Shown here: in pieces, positions 1 through 12,520 of the stretch | Position numbering within the stretch: position 1 is the stretch's first letter | Layout: each line of letters opens with the position of its first letter | NCBI RefSeq assembly: GCF_963966145.1 | Contig: NC_091048.1 | Span: 20,646,001 to 20,710,000 of the forward strand | Origin: Tenebrio molitor | Lineage: Eukaryota > Arthropoda > Insecta > Coleoptera > Tenebrionidae | Length of the DNA stretch: 64,000 nt | Direction of reading: 5' to 3' | Program-made: the position numbers and the translations under genes | Notes under the pieces: model-generated | Databases searched by the model: none | Told to the model about the DNA's origin: nothing | Seen by the model: only the letters and a program-made list of their open reading frames with translations

Positions 1-1968
1 TTGATGAAGTTAGGTAGTTCCTAGGCGATTATCATCTCACCCTCGAGCCCTTTTGTCACAATTGCCCCGAGATTCGAGGGAGCCGAGTCCCACGTTCCTC
101 TTTCACGAGGTGAATTTTTCAATATGAAAATCAAATTTATTGCAGCAGATAGCACCGGGGAGGAGTCGACCGTCACTCAGGAAATGCACGAGCTACCTCA
201 CATAAATATTAGGTGGGCATATTAAAACGAGCAAATTCGTCCCATATTTGAGGCAACGGAAGCGTGTATTTCATTCGTTCGCTTTCTTATCTTTCCGTTC
301 CATAAACCAATCTATGGCGACTGTCATTTCGCATAATTTCCCAGATAGTGCGTTACACTTCAGGTGACTTTAGGCCGCATTGCTATTTCCAGACCACTTA
401 GAAGTTTGAGCAAGTGCAAGAGCGGGATTCTGTTCTTCGATCGATAGTGTCACCCCCGGAGAATCAGTAGAAATATCACCATTTCCTCTTCAATCTGTCA
501 CCGTGTACTATTATACCTCTTTTATCACGTGTGACGCCAAATACCAATTTCATTTCAATTATCCACACTTCGGGTGTTACTCTTAAAAACGGGCCTGGGC
601 AAACAAACTGAAGGGGAAACTCGGAGAGTTTTAATTCCTTCAAAATCAGGACTAAATCAGATTTTACCCTTTGCATATACTTTTCATCATGAACTAGACA
701 TCTGTAGGGCACGTACTAAATTATATGTTTTCAGCGGAATATTAAATCTTTTCACGGTGGAAAATATTTTATGTAAATTGAGCACAATAAAGGTGAGGTT
801 AGCAACGTAGAAGACGAATATTAATAGGGTCTCCGAATAGGTTTGCCGATTTTAATTTGATTTTACAACAATTTTGCAAATGAATTATTTCAGGTTGATT
901 CTCAAATCGAGCCAGTTTTTCAAATTTTCTTCAATAAACCACCTGAAAATCTAATTGACTGGTTAAGAATTCAATTACCAAACTTTAAGAAATAGTGATT
1001 GCACAAGACAGTTCAAATGCAGTTTCAGACTTGTTTCACTTCCCAATTCGCTTCCGAAGTCAATAACAACGTTTATTAGTGTGTATAAATAGAAAATAAT
1101 TGTTCACGTAAACGTGTTGATAGAATGACTAGTTTCCCGGAGCAGTATCAACACCTCGACGCATTAAACGGTAGCGTGGTGGTCATAAATCAAAAGAAAG
1201 GTGACCTAACTCGAAGACGTTGAATCAATTCATTTTATTTTTATTGCCAAAAGTCAGCTTCTACAAGGAGATAAAAGCGTTTGAAATGTCGGTGCGCAGC
1301 AGCTTAAATCCATTAAAAATTAAATCACACACATTGGTGCTCGTTATTTGTGTTCCCTAACATAAATATATGATGCATTTTTTGTACAGGCACGCTTTTT
1401 TGTCAGATCTAATATAAGTACACCACGTAATGTACAGTGAAAGCAAAAATAATTCCATAAGAATTTCATATCTATTATTCAGGAACTGCGTATAGGGCAG
1501 CATATAAAATAAAAATTCTAACTAACGTAAATATGACTTGATAACACCTGAACAATACAAAAACTTTCTGAAATTGTTGAAAAAATAATCTTAGAGTGAA
1601 AAGTATTATTTATTATTACTCCTTGAGATGAAGTCCAGCGCGTCTACATATTTTCCTTTACGCTGTACCACACTGCTCCGGCAAATTTTACCTAAGTATG
1701 TAAAGTTATTGCTTTTCCAGTCCACTAAATTGGATAGATTTAATTTTAGTAATGCACCTGGAAACGACAAAATGCTCTGACATGGCACATTTTATAATAA
1801 ACTTTCTGTTTCAAGTGCTCACTCCTGCATTTTATACCCTTCTATAATTTTACGATAACTTATGTTATCTGTGACAGAACTCTGACATACTTTTCCACTT
1901 CATCTCCATTCATTCTTCAAATTAATGCATTGATAATAATTTTGTAAATGCATAGTTAATGCATTTTA
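1..1968. other. No recognisable gene
   Basis: I find no convincing coding exon, RNA gene or mobile element here. The first 470 bases are less AT-rich than the rest and could be regulatory or untranslated sequence of a gene outside the window, but nothing specific supports that. Short open frames around 480-810 resemble no family I know. Confidence 0.4.
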
Positions 1969-2137
1969 TAATCGATTCACAAAGAATGTGGATAAGGGGT
2001 GGCTATGACATCTAGTAATATTGTTGGTAGTAGCTACAGAACAAATAAAATTCCCTAATAACAATTGATAGCTTTCGTGTTAGGTTAGGTTGATTTCAAT
2101 TTTCAATTAAGGTTACATTATTGTGGCGGAAATGGTA

Positions 2138-2462
2138 TAGTCCAATTTTTACCCTTTTGAGGTGACGTCACGATTTCCTTCCTCGGTTTCTCTTTATTGA
2201 AACGACAGAAACAGAAAAAAACAAAAAAAAAGGCACGTTTATTTATTGATGGTCACTTTTACGCTCCTGTCAATTTGACAATTTTTAATTTCTTTCACTT
2301 ATTACATTGATTACAAACATAACCTTTCGAAGCAATTGTCAACAAATTTGACACATTTATAGTTATTTATGATCAATTCAAATTTGTTTCTGTTCCTAGC
2401 TCAAACATACGTAAAGTTACTAGATAATGACGTCATCGCAAAAGGGTAAAAATTGGACTTTA
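2138..2462. mobile_element. MITE, 325 bp, TIR AGTCCAATTTTTACCCTTTTG-like
   Basis: The inverted ends of about 20 bp are TAGTCCAATTTTTACCC on the left and GGGTAAAAATTGGACTTTA on the right, bounded by TA. No coding capacity. TGACGTCA-type palindromes lie just inside both ends. It is nested in the larger TIR element at 1969-3598. Confidence 0.65.
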
Positions 2463-2580
2463 ACATCGTTGCCAGCTTGAACGTATTTCGAGTTGAACTA
2501 TAATAATTTGAGTATGAAATGCCTCTGAAATTCGAACTTGAAAATTTATAAAAACAAATGCGCAAGGTTTATTAATGCTA

Positions 2581-2978
2581 TACCGGGACATTTTTTTAAC
2601 TCTGAATATAGTCCATACTTATTCCCTATGTTCAATTTTAAAAAACACAGATCAATGCATTGTGAGTTGCTATGTAACCAACTATACCGAACACCAGAGA
2701 TTTTGAAATAATGTTAAAAATTGTTCCGATTGATGGAATTGGTCTATCATGTGTTGCATTAGAAATGTCACCCACATTTCTAATGCTCTGATTGGCATAG
2801 AATAACTGCATTATGTGTATTTCTTCTTCAAACAACTTGACCATTTTATTAAACTGTCAAGTACTTATTTTCGTTACCTTGGTTACGTGATTACATACAT
2901 GCATTGACCTGTGTTTTTTAAAACTGAACATAAGGAATAAGTATGGGCTATGTTCAATGTTAAAAAAATGTCCCGGTA
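2581..2978. mobile_element. MITE, about 400 bp, TIR TACCGGGACATTTTTTTAAC
   Basis: The left arm (2581-2690) is repeated in inverted orientation at about 2878-2978, with TACCGGGACA and TGTCCCGGTA as termini. The arms stay alignable for about 100 bp (both pass through GAATAAGTATGG or its complement), so this is a foldback type. The short open frames in it are not convincing genes. Confidence 0.65.
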
Positions 2979-3598
2979 TGTACTCGTATAACATAGGTAG
3001 ACTACGTCCACTGAACTGATAGAATGCAGTTTTTTTAAATATCCTTAGATAACAAAATCCCCAAACCATAACATTGAAATATTACCAAAGTATCATAGAT
3101 TGTGTTGGTAATATCTTAAAACATTCGCGCCACTGATTCTCATTGGTTGTTATGAAACCCACGCGAAAAATAAATTATATGACATTATCACTCGTGAAAT
3201 ACACTGTATTAATAAAACCTAATATATTACTCCTACTATACTGAAGTTTTCTTTCGTCTTTCCTAAGTGCAAACATGGAGAACAATAATAAAACCTACTC
3301 TTTCCATTTTTTAAATTTCGCGCCGGATCTATTTGTTGTAGCGTAGAGTGAACTTTTTTAGTAACATTTATGTCAAGCAATCTATGAGTGGACAGAGTTT
3401 ACTAATGGAAAACTGTATATATCCGTTTTCTATCCATAATTTTTTAATCAAATTAAATTAGACAACATTGTTCAAATTTGAATGTTGGAACAATGATGTC
3501 ATATTTCTGACAGGAAAAAATATAAAATTGAGTTTACCAACATGATAAAAATAAATAAATCACAGCCCTTATCCACATTCATCGTGAATCGATTGTAT

Positions 3599-4823
3599 CA
3601 ATTGTCATTCACATAAATATAACAGGTGTTCAAATGAAAAGTTCATCAAGTTCGCTACGACGATATAACGAAAAAGTGATGATCCCTTCTTTGACAAATG
3701 TCAGTTGTGTTTTGCGTCTTTTCTTCAGTTGAATTTCGTTTTTTGTAGAATGCTTTCACAAGTACCTAAAAAATTGTGTTTTTCAGACACTTGTCGCAAA
3801 TTTGATCGACCTACAGCAAAGAATTCAACAGAAATTTTCATCGTAAAGTTTTAAAATGAATCCATGAAGGTGGTCACCATTTTCAACATCTACGATTTTA
3901 AAATAATTGTCTCGGTGAGCATTTAATGCTTTCAACATAAAAAAAACACACCTAACCTAAGATTTTACAGATTAAAAATCGCTGCGACTTTCGTCAAATT
4001 AAGAGATTTTGTATTCAATGTTACCAAACATGTAGCCAGAGACATGCCCTACTTTTGTCACTGATCTTCTGAGACATACTTCACCCCATACTTCACAATA
4101 TTGTGAAAAATTCAAAGGCTACTTAATGAACTTTTCAACTGAACAATCGATACATTTTTTGTAGTTCTCTGTGTGACGTTTTAAGTGCAAAAAAACGTCG
4201 GTTGGCAATTTATGTTGTCAAAGTTTTTTAAATTCATATTACGTCAAACAGTTACGATATGCTAAAAATAGAACAAACAAAAATGTATCGCTACATAATG
4301 TAAATAATAAATATACACAAAAAGCATTTGAATATTTCCAAAGTAAAAAGCAAATAAAAACATTTTATAACAAAATTAGGGGTACTTGTGGCGCATTGTC
4401 GAATGCTTATGCATTGTGAAGTATAATAGTTAAAGATAAAAATGAATGGATTTGTTCAACAAACAATCTACTCTTATAAATCACAATTAAATTAAGAAAA
4501 CAATAGGTTAATGATGACAGAAATGTTGAAATTCACATTGATAAATAAATATTCAGGAATTTTATTTCATGTTCCAGATGTTAGATATGAAGAAGCCGTT
4601 ACCGCAGGCCGTTACATCCTAAATAACTGAAATTTTTAATACACAATTAATGCCATGCGGTATATAGAATAAAGAATAAATCCAACAAGCCATTGCTGTC
4701 AGGGTTCAGTTGGCAGCGCTAGTTTAAATATTGCTGTATTTGACAACTGCCAAACTTCTCTATTAGAGCTTAGAGGACTCAAATGTGTTTCTTTGACAAC
4801 ATCATTATTTAAATTAGGGGTTA
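3599..4823. other. No recognisable feature
   Basis: AT-rich sequence with no exon, RNA gene or clear repeat that I can support. Confidence 0.4.
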
Positions 4824-5551
4824 TACAGGGTGTCCCCCAAAAAAAAGACGAGTCCATAGCTCCCTTATTTATCAGAGGATTTTAATTATCTATACACCAA
4901 ATTAAATGGTTGTTAATAGGCTACAAAACGGCTCAATAAATTCACGTATAGCTCCAAGGGCTTCAAGACTAAACTGTCAAAAAAAAAATTTCAAATGGGA
5001 TTATATACTTTTTTTTAGTAATTCTCATTGAGATTTTAATTCTGAATACAACAATGTATCACAAGTATAACTTCACATAAAAAAAAATAACACCAACTTT
5101 TGAAACAAATGACGAACACCAAGCGTGAAGCTATCAAAATGCATTGCGTTACAATGTAATAACACTAATAACCAAATTAAGGTAGCTGGAAAGACAAATG
5201 ACAAAAAAACAAAGATATGCCGCCAATGTTTAGCGCAAAATGGAACATAGACGATAGTAGCGTTTTTTTACATTCTTTTTTTGTGAATGTTTGGTATTTA
5301 AGTGTATACTTGTGACACATTTTTGTTTTCAAAATAAAAATCCCTAGCAGAATTATTAAAAAAATATATGTAATCCCATTTGAAAAAAAATATTTTGACA
5401 GTTTACCCTTGAAGCCCATGGGGCTATACTTAAATTTGTTAGGCCATTTTGTAGCCTATTAACAACCATTTAATTTGGTGTACAGATAATTAAAATCTTC
5501 CGATAAATAACGGAGTTATGGACTCGTCTTCTTTTTTGGGGACACTCTGTA
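4824..5551. mobile_element. Foldback TIR element, 728 bp, TA-CAGGGTGTCCCC ends
   Basis: The termini are TACAGGGTGTCCCC and GGGGACACTCTGTA, with TA at both outer edges, the Tc1/mariner-type target duplication. The inverted arms run about 230 bp inwards; both contain GACGAGTCCATA and AATTAAATGGTTGTTAATAG or complements, so the element is mostly a large hairpin with a short unique centre. A second, interrupted copy begins at 39394. No transposase is visible. Confidence 0.8.
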
Positions 5552-5607
5552 TAACAACTTACAACGATTTACTTTTTAACACTGAACGGCCATCTTGCGC
5601 TATTTTT

Positions 5608-5870
5608 GATTTTGACATCTGACATAATGGACACGCCTACATGGAGCGACTGGTGTTACACCACAGTGGAACCGATTAAATAATTGCATTATTTCACTTT
5701 TTTGAGGCTTTTTTTAATTGGGGTAATTTAATGATTAAATATTTCGTGTAATTCATAATTTTAATTGATAAATAAATCGTGACAAATGCTTCAAATGACC
5801 TTACATTTGACTCGATCGAGCCGCGTGTGGACACTTCTACTCCTAGGACTTGAAGTATTTCAACTCCGCT
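5608..5870 (-). mobile_element. 5'-truncated LINE 3' end
   Basis: This stretch matches 48810-49240 over some 250 bases: shared ACATTTGAC plus CGAGCCGC, GAGGCTTT, AAATATTTCGTGTAATT and ATGACCTTACATTTGAC. At the second site the same sequence directly follows a minus-strand reverse-transcriptase fragment. I read this copy as the dead-on-arrival 3' tail of the same non-LTR retrotransposon, inserted on the minus strand. Confidence 0.55.
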
Positions 5871-7764
5871 CACAAAAAAATGCCACTTTAACCGTTTCTA
5901 TCGAGATACATAACGGCGCGATTTTCGACCGCTTGAAGATAAAGTACTTTACTACCTACTGCAAATATATCGGTTCTAATGACCTATTTAAGATATCATT
6001 AAAGCATAAATATAAGCTTTATAAGAGCTTCTAGTCATAACAGTTTCTAACTTCCGGTAAAAATATCCTTAACTCCGGAAATTTATAGTATTTTGTGTAA
6101 TTTAGGTAGCAAAAAATATTCTCAACAAATTTGAAATGTTGACTTGGAAGTGGCGATAAAACATGGAACACAGAATTATTAAACGTACGCATTAACTATT
6201 ATTGAACATTGATCCCCCAAAAGGCAACATGGACGGTCTAACGAAACCCATTAAACAAAATTATTTACGGAACCCGACAGCAGTACGGGCGTTTTAACCA
6301 TTACATTAATAGCTAATCTTGAAATTAATGTGTTGATTAAAAATCAATTTAATTTAACTTCTAGATCCACAGAAGGTAAAACCATTTACGACATCGTCAT
6401 TGTACCTACAAAACCTTGACAATACGACCGACGATGAATGAAACTGCGTTCCAACAAAAATTAATTTTCTACATGCAAGTGTTTGCTGCAGAATTTTCGA
6501 AACATTCCGCACTCGGATAATATTGTTTAAAAAAGTGCCAGCACAATTATTCATTGAGTACTCCAACTCCATTTGGGAAAATTGTGCGTCACTCTGGAAA
6601 AATACCATAGAAATAAATCATTTATATATGAACCAACATACATTATTCAGAACCATTAGAAATTGAAACCGCATTCGCTTCGGAAATGACTGCAAATAAT
6701 ATGTAAATATGGCAAAGCGATGTCACAATAAAAATAAAATTAAGACCTAGTAAATTTCTTTCGCACTGCAATCTTGACATCTAAGTAGTAAAAATTTGTT
6801 TGCATGAGAAAATGGAAAAGGAAGTTACGTAAACAACAAAGATAAAGTACAAATTTGTCAATACCAAATAAATTATTCATTAAATTTGACTATGCAATAA
6901 GATGCAAATTTGCAAACTTTGTACTGTCAACGTCTTTATTTGACCTTAAGCACGATGACGAAATTAAATGATTTTTACGGAATGCTTCAAAATGTTTGTA
7001 ATAATAGGACCGTACGAAAAGCAATAAGATGCTCACGCTTCAAAACTCAAAGAACGTAACGGCATACGTGACATGTAAAGGCGTGCAAGAATGGTACGTA
7101 ATATCAGAAAACGTATTAAATTCGCCTTTACTGTTTGTTCCACTTCTTTGTTTATTCCATCACAATTAAAATGTATAACAATTAATCTTCTTCAAAATAC
7201 ATAAAACGAAGAGTCTGCTGCTTATTATTATAACGGGTTAATTTGTCTAATGGTACATTAAACGGCAACTAGATCACTTTAACAAACAATTAATTTTTAT
7301 CAATTGTATCAATGTACCCAGAAATGTAAGTCAAGAAAAGTTCACGATAAACCTTAATATACTGCTTATCATTGAAAATGCAGTACCCAGAAGGAGTAAA
7401 GGTATTTTAATTAAACTTGGTAGGTACACAAGATTGTATGTGAATAAGTACCGTGAGATCGAAAAAAAATTAGAGTTGGCTGTGACCAAAAATTTCAGTT
7501 GGCCATTAGGTAAGATTTCAATTATCACAGTCTTAAAAGTTAGATTAGTGATTTTGAGAACGTTGAAATCTTGATTTTCATAAAGGTGTGAATTATGTGT
7601 GACCTGTGGGTTGTAGAAGAATTTCCTCTGCTAGTGCAATGAAACAATGAGATTTAAAACTCTCTCGCGCCTGTATTCAAGCACGCAGCTTGTTTATAAA
7701 TTGATCCAACGATCAATATTCAGAGAGGTCTTATGTTGTGGGGACTCTTATTGTCAAGGGGTTT
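5871..7764. other. No recognisable feature
   Basis: Several short open frames on both strands, none with a recognisable motif. No obvious inverted or tandem repeat. Confidence 0.4.
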
Positions 7765-7953
7765 AATTTCATGCACAACAGACACACGATAAGGAACAAA
7801 GTACAAATCTTTTTTAGTGATAAGCTGAACTGTACTAAATGATAGGTTCGTTTCTTGGGTTAATCTCCAGATGGATTTATTTGGGGTCTCTGCAATTCTT
7901 TGTTCAACCTCTTCAATATTTTCAGCTGTTCTTTTTGTCGGTCGTCCACTGCC
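7765..7953 (-). pseudogene. Fossil Tc1/mariner-type transposase, helix-turn-helix region
   Basis: On the minus strand this reads a linker and second HTH of an insect IS630/Tc1/mariner-like transposase: a GRPTKRTAENIEEVEQ segment, then RIAETPNKSIWRLTQETNLS, then STVQLITKKDLYFVPYRV. The usual family pattern is GRP..R..ENIE.V...I...P..S.R.LS.E...S.STV..IL.KDL...PY. Sequence on either side is out of frame or stopped, and no DDE catalytic residues are present, so only a fragment survives. Confidence 0.65.
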
Positions 7954-9003
7954 TTTTTGCGCAGAAAATTATCTGTTTCCAAAAACATGTTTACGCATTT
8001 GTAGACTTTCTGGGCAAGTTATTGGTAAGTGCCTTGAAAACTCTGGAAACTTTTGTTGAAATTTCTCAAAAACTCGAGTTGTTGAATAGGACCATTTGCC
8101 GTTCTCAAGTTTTTCTCAATTTCTGAAGTAACACTGTACAATGAAAATTGTTTGGTCTAAAGTGAACATATTGTAATAGCAAATTTTAATAGTCAACCAT
8201 TAATAATGACAATTAAACCATTGTAATGACATCTAAGACATATTAAACACGGTCTTCTCGATTTTTTTTTATTTTCGATCGCTTTATTTTATTTTATTTA
8301 TTTTTTCTTGATTACTGTTTTTCTACTTAACATAACAAGATAAAATCACTTTCTTTTGTGTTGATAGCAGTTATTAAATATACATACATATGTATTACCT
8401 TCCTGTACTACTACTACTAGAAGTTTTAGACATCGTTGCTGTCACTATCTTGGTGCAATTGATATCGTTGTTTTTCAACAGGATAACGTGCATGCACACA
8501 TTGCTTATATGTTACTAGAGACCTTTTAGAACAATTTCAAAGTTGATATCTTCGTTCTTTCTGAGTGTTGCATTTTCTATGATAAGCAGTATACTCGTAT
8601 TATGAAACGTTCTACCAGCCACCGACCACTCGATCCGGATCTTTCAAAGACTCATTAATCCTTCAAAAGGCAGCATAATGTCTTTTTAACAAAGTACATT
8701 AGAACTTTAAATTGATGTTGATGTAAGCGAATCAATTTAAATTAATATTTTACAGGTTTGCAGTTTATCCCAATTTTTAAAGCGATCATCACATTAATTT
8801 TTAATAAGGACAATTTATTTTCGTTGATCGACACTTCAACGGTTACGTGGATATTTTGAAAGACACAGTTCACAGTCAAAATGAAAGTATGTGTGATTTA
8901 TTTCTCCCGGAATAATCCCATTTCCCAAGAAAGTGGCAAAAATAACAGCCTTTCCAGTTCAGTTCTGCAGAAATCAAACAGTTTCGTGACACAAAATTTA
9001 TTA
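7954..9003. other. No recognisable gene
   Basis: Positions 7954-8125 may be the out-of-frame N-terminal remainder of the fossil transposase. Beyond that I see only AT-rich sequence with a T-rich run near 8264-8305. Confidence 0.35.
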
Positions 9004-9139
9004 ATAGTATATTATGCAACAAGATTTATAAACGGCACTTTAGACACGAGTTTTATGTTAGGCACGAGCGAAGCGTAGCGGAGCGAGTGTTTAATAAATA
9101 AGTGTCTAGAGAAGTTTATAAACGAGTTGAATACTATAC
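9004..9139. repeat. Quasi-palindrome with CG-rich tip
   Basis: Left arm ATAGTATATTATGCAAC...TTTATAAACG...TAGACAC folds onto right arm GTGTCTAGAG...TTTATAAACGAGTTGAATACTATA. The tip reads GCACGAGCGAAGCGTAGCGG followed by AGCGAGTG. The left border has AATAGTAT; the right border has CTTTTTCTACGACC. Arms are imperfect and not shared with the other palindromes of the window. Confidence 0.7.
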
Positions 9140-9832
9140 TTTTTCTACGACCAAATTAACAAATGGAACACACAAACGAAACAAGCAACTTTTTTATTAA
9201 ACGTTAATTTAAACATACAAACTAAATGAACATACCAAATAGGAGTATACATATACAGGGTGGTACCGATATAACCTGCCAAAAAAATTCTGGGTCACTA
9301 GAAGGATCTAACAAGTCCAAAAAACCCCTTTTCATTAGGTCCAAAATAATGAGGATAAATTAACCCCTATCCACACGCATTCGACGCTGCTGACCACAAA
9401 AATATGTACCTACTCAGGAATTAATTGTTGGTGTTTGTATCTAAGCAACATAGGTACCTGAATCGTTTATGATAAATCTGACAAACTAAATCAAATTAAT
9501 GACATTTATTGAAAACGCTGTACACTGTGTGCGTTATTCACCAGCTTATTTAGGTACAAAAGCTGATTTTGTTGACTGAGATGAATGAGTAAGTAATAAA
9601 TAAAGTGGTGTTCCTCAACGTGTAAATAAATGTAGAGGTAGTGTGTGCAAAATTGTGGAAGAACTGTATAATAAGAGTATCGTCTTAATTGTGGTTAAAT
9701 AGCCAAAATAATGTATTGAATAAATTTATTTACACTTTACATATTCGTACTTTCAACTCTAACTGAGAATATCTACTAACTAATGAAAGGTAAACTAGAC
9801 TAACAAAATTATTTTATAATAAATGTTCTGTG

Positions 9833-10194
9833 TACTATGGCGGACAATAAATTTAGGCCGGCAAATTTCTGACATTTCAAAAAAGTCAATGCAAGCGACC
9901 ATTTATTGTCATTATGACTGATGTGTCAGTTTGTCAAACTGAAGGTTTTCAAGCTGTTTGGCGGTTCCTTCGCCTTTTTCGTAACTTACAGATCATGACG
10001 CACTAGCATAACTGATTTGTAGTAGCACTTCTCTCTGATGCACGCTTCTTTTCCCAATTTTAATTTTGATTATCGCTGTCACGATGACAAGAATGACAAA
10101 AATCGAAAATGGGGTTAATTGAACATAATGCCAGCTTCACATTTTGATGTCAACTCAATGACAGGCCGGCCTAAATTTATTGTCCGCCATAGTA
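9833..10194. mobile_element. MITE, 362 bp, TIR CTATGGCGGACAATAAATTT
   Basis: The 28-bp inverted ends, CTATGGCGGACAATAAATTT then AGGCCGG and their complement, look perfect and are flanked by TA. It lies inside the larger 9254-10843 element and interrupts the C-terminal end of its transposase frame. The perfect TIRs suggest the nested insertion is younger than its host. Confidence 0.8.
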
Positions 10195-10568
10195 CCTTCC
10201 GTTGGTACCAATTTTCATAAACAGAATTCAGCATTTCTGGGTTTTTACGAATCTGGTTCGCGGCGTCTGTTACGCGTTTCTGGAGTTGGCCTTTTGTATT
10301 TATTTCAACTTCGTATACCAAATCTTTCGTGTGGCCCCAAAAATTAAAATCCAGAGGGGTTAAATAAAGGATCGGGGACGCCATCGTATTGGAATCAGTC
10401 AGAACCAACCTCACATAAATGCAGATGTAGCTCCACAAAAGTACAACGGGACGGAAGGACTCCTTCAGGATAACGCTCGCCGTATGGTCGCCTTGCCGGT
10501 CTTGAATTACCACGTGTTTCGCCATAGAGTAAATGCAAATCGGCGTATTCTTGTTTTGTGAATTTCAT
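10195..10568 (-). pseudogene. Fossil transposase: N-terminal HTH joined to C-terminal tail
   Basis: Minus-strand frames show a typical N-terminus (MKFTKQEYADLHLLYGETRG, then ARRPYGERYPEGVLPSR) and, after a deletion and frame change near 10400, a typical C-terminal block (YLTPLDFNFWGHTKDLVYE, then KRVTDAANQIRKNPEMLNSV). The catalytic DDE core between them is missing. A MITE begins at 10194 inside the C-terminal tail; on its far side the minus strand reads YTEHLL then stop near 9832, the usual ending of this protein family. This is inferred by family pattern, not alignment. Confidence 0.7.
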
Positions 10569-10843
10569 AACTTTTTGAAGGATTCGCAAATTTAAAATTA
10601 AACTTGACAAATGTCATAGGTGTTACAGGTACCGTTGCTAAAGAAATTGCAGCCAAGTAACCAGAATTACCTTTTTAAAACCGATTAACTCATTAGCGTA
10701 CAGCAAATTTTGACCAAATTTTCAATTATTTTTATCTCGAAAACGAAAAGACTTTTATTAGAAACATTTTTTGTGTATGAGTTCTACTCATCGTCACCTA
10801 TTACAGGATTTCTTGTGGCAGGTTATATCGGGACCACCCTGTA

Positions 10844-12157
10844 TATTTCTCAGGCTACAAATTGTTGGTGGCTTCAGGTCCATATTTGAAAAATACAACG
10901 AATTATTCCACTGCAATGACGTTTTCTTTCACGTCGCGAAACTGATAAACGTCAAAATCCCAACTTGATCTAGAGCAAAATATGTCCAAAAAATTCAAGC
11001 CGTGTTTAAAAAAACTTTGAGCGTGCCGAAAACGCCCGAATGGACATCAAGTTGTGACTAATGAACAATCGTTTTTAAAGTGACGTTTTATACACTATTT
11101 GATGTCAGTGCAAAATGTGACACTGTAGAGAAGGAAGTAGAAAAAACTAATTACACACATGGAGATAATTTTAGTTTTGGATGTTGCAAAAAGACAAAAA
11201 ATGGACAATTCACTTTAACTATTCAGGCAACAACTAACGGAAATCGTTGAGCTGAAACCACATGCAAATGTCAAATTTATTCCCCACGACTGGTTCCTGT
11301 TGTCTAGATCTACAATTAATTACGCATGTAGCAACGACAGAATTTACAACCATCTGGCACCTCTGAATGTGCGAATTTAATTTTCTGTTTCGACGAGATT
11401 GTTTGGAATCATCCCTGATTTTAGCGTGAAAATTCATAAATCGTAAACCATCACACAAGATTTTCTTAACCGCTTCTTTTACGATTCTTGTGTGATTTCC
11501 TTCTTGCCTCCTCATAACGTCGTATTAAACCCGTATAAAAAATGTTTAAGGCGCAGTTACGGATTGATGGTATTACTTTAATGACACTTTCCAGAAGCCA
11601 AAATTGAATCCGAACCTGACATCTCCTATAACACTTGACTTTCCCACAGAAACATGATGAATTTTCCGACAAAATGGAGGTGCAAAACGTGGACTGATGT
11701 AATTTTAAAACTTTTACAAGTTCGCGATAACAAATTATTTATTTACGAGGACGTAGCTCTAGGATAAAGTTTGCCCAGTGTTGTCCCTCCAAGGATTCAA
11801 ACTTCATGATCCGGTTACATATTGTGTACGGTCGTTGCACGTGGGGGCGAATATTTTCCACATCACGTCTATCTGTGTGCGTCATTGTGTTCTATTTTAC
11901 TTTGTTTCAGTTAAAAAATTTAAAACTTTCCTTATCGCCGCGAATACTAAACAGAGTTTGTGTTTCCAGTTGAGAGTTCTCCTGTCGTTTAAATAAGTTT
12001 CCTGGAAAGCAAACTCCACCTCAAAAATACGAGGATAACTTCAGGCAAATACCGATTACAACCAAACTCGTGCAATCTCAAGACCACCCTCATCATTTAA
12101 AATTCTCCACTAATTGTCTCAACCCCCACCATTATTTTTTGGTAACAACTGGAACTG
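10844..12157. other. No recognisable feature
   Basis: Minus-strand open frames between 11234 and 11672 are basic and Cys-containing but match no domain I know. I do not call a gene. Confidence 0.35.
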
Positions 12158-12520
12158 CAGGGTGTATCGACTTTCAGGGCAGATTCTACGATCAAAAATA
12201 ACCATAAAACTCTTGCGAGATAATCAACAACAACGTAAAACAATTAAGATCTGAATTCCCTGGATTTTATGGGGTTATCTATGCATTGAACCGGGGGACG
12301 AAATTTTGACAATTTTTTAAATTGTACATAGCTACTTTTTATTTTTCTACGTGTCATCAAAAAATACCACCCGATTCCTTTTATTGCTGGTAGAACTTTT
12401 TATTCGATTATCTCTCAAACTAAGCATTTTTGACCCCACATGTATTAAGAGTTTTATGCCTATTTTTGATCATAGAATCTGCCCTGAAAGTTTGTCGGTC
12501 GAATTCGAATACACCCTGTA
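12158..12520. mobile_element. MITE, about 360 bp, CAGGGTGTATCGACTTTCAG end
   Basis: Left end CAGGGTGTATCGACTTTCAG continuing GGCAGATTCTACGATCAAAAA; right end TTTGATCATAGAATCTGCCC then TGAAAG and ATACACCCTGTA. About 45 bp of inverted repeat. The right edge has TA; the left edge has TG, so the TA on that side has mutated. No coding content. Confidence 0.65.

Larger units (their letters stand above)
1969..3598. mobile_element. TIR element, about 1.6 kb, 'GTGGATAAG' family
   Basis: The ends are inverted copies of about 40 bp: ATCGATTCAC plus GTGGATAAGGG on the left, and CCCTTATCCACA plus GTGAATCGAT on the right. Similar ends (GATTCA..ATG..GTGGATAAG) occur on the elements at 37561-39262 and 62567-63632, so this is a dispersed family. 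Two smaller TIR elements (2138-2462 and 2581-2978) sit inside. I see no transposase reading frame in this copy, so it is probably non-autonomous and old. Confidence 0.6.
9254..10843. mobile_element. Tc1/mariner-type TIR element, about 1.6 kb
   Basis: The termini TACAGGGTGGTACCGATATA and TATATCGGGACCACCCTGTA are near-perfect inverted repeats with TA at both edges; the inner continuation AACCTGCC / GGCAGGTT also pairs. It carries a minus-strand transposase remnant (10195-10568) and is interrupted by a second element (9833-10194), so it is a dead, internally deleted copy. Confidence 0.8.

Noticed and set aside
5177..5419. 80-codon minus-strand frame with hydrophobic residues
   Set aside because: It lies inside the foldback element 4824-5551 and overlaps its inverted arm, so it is not a gene.
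7839..8126. 95-codon plus-strand frame rich in Phe and Leu
   Set aside because: It is the antisense of the fossil transposase HTH at 7765-7953.
10844..12157. Minus-strand basic frames at 11234-11672
   Set aside because: No domain, no splice logic and AT-rich flanks; probably chance.
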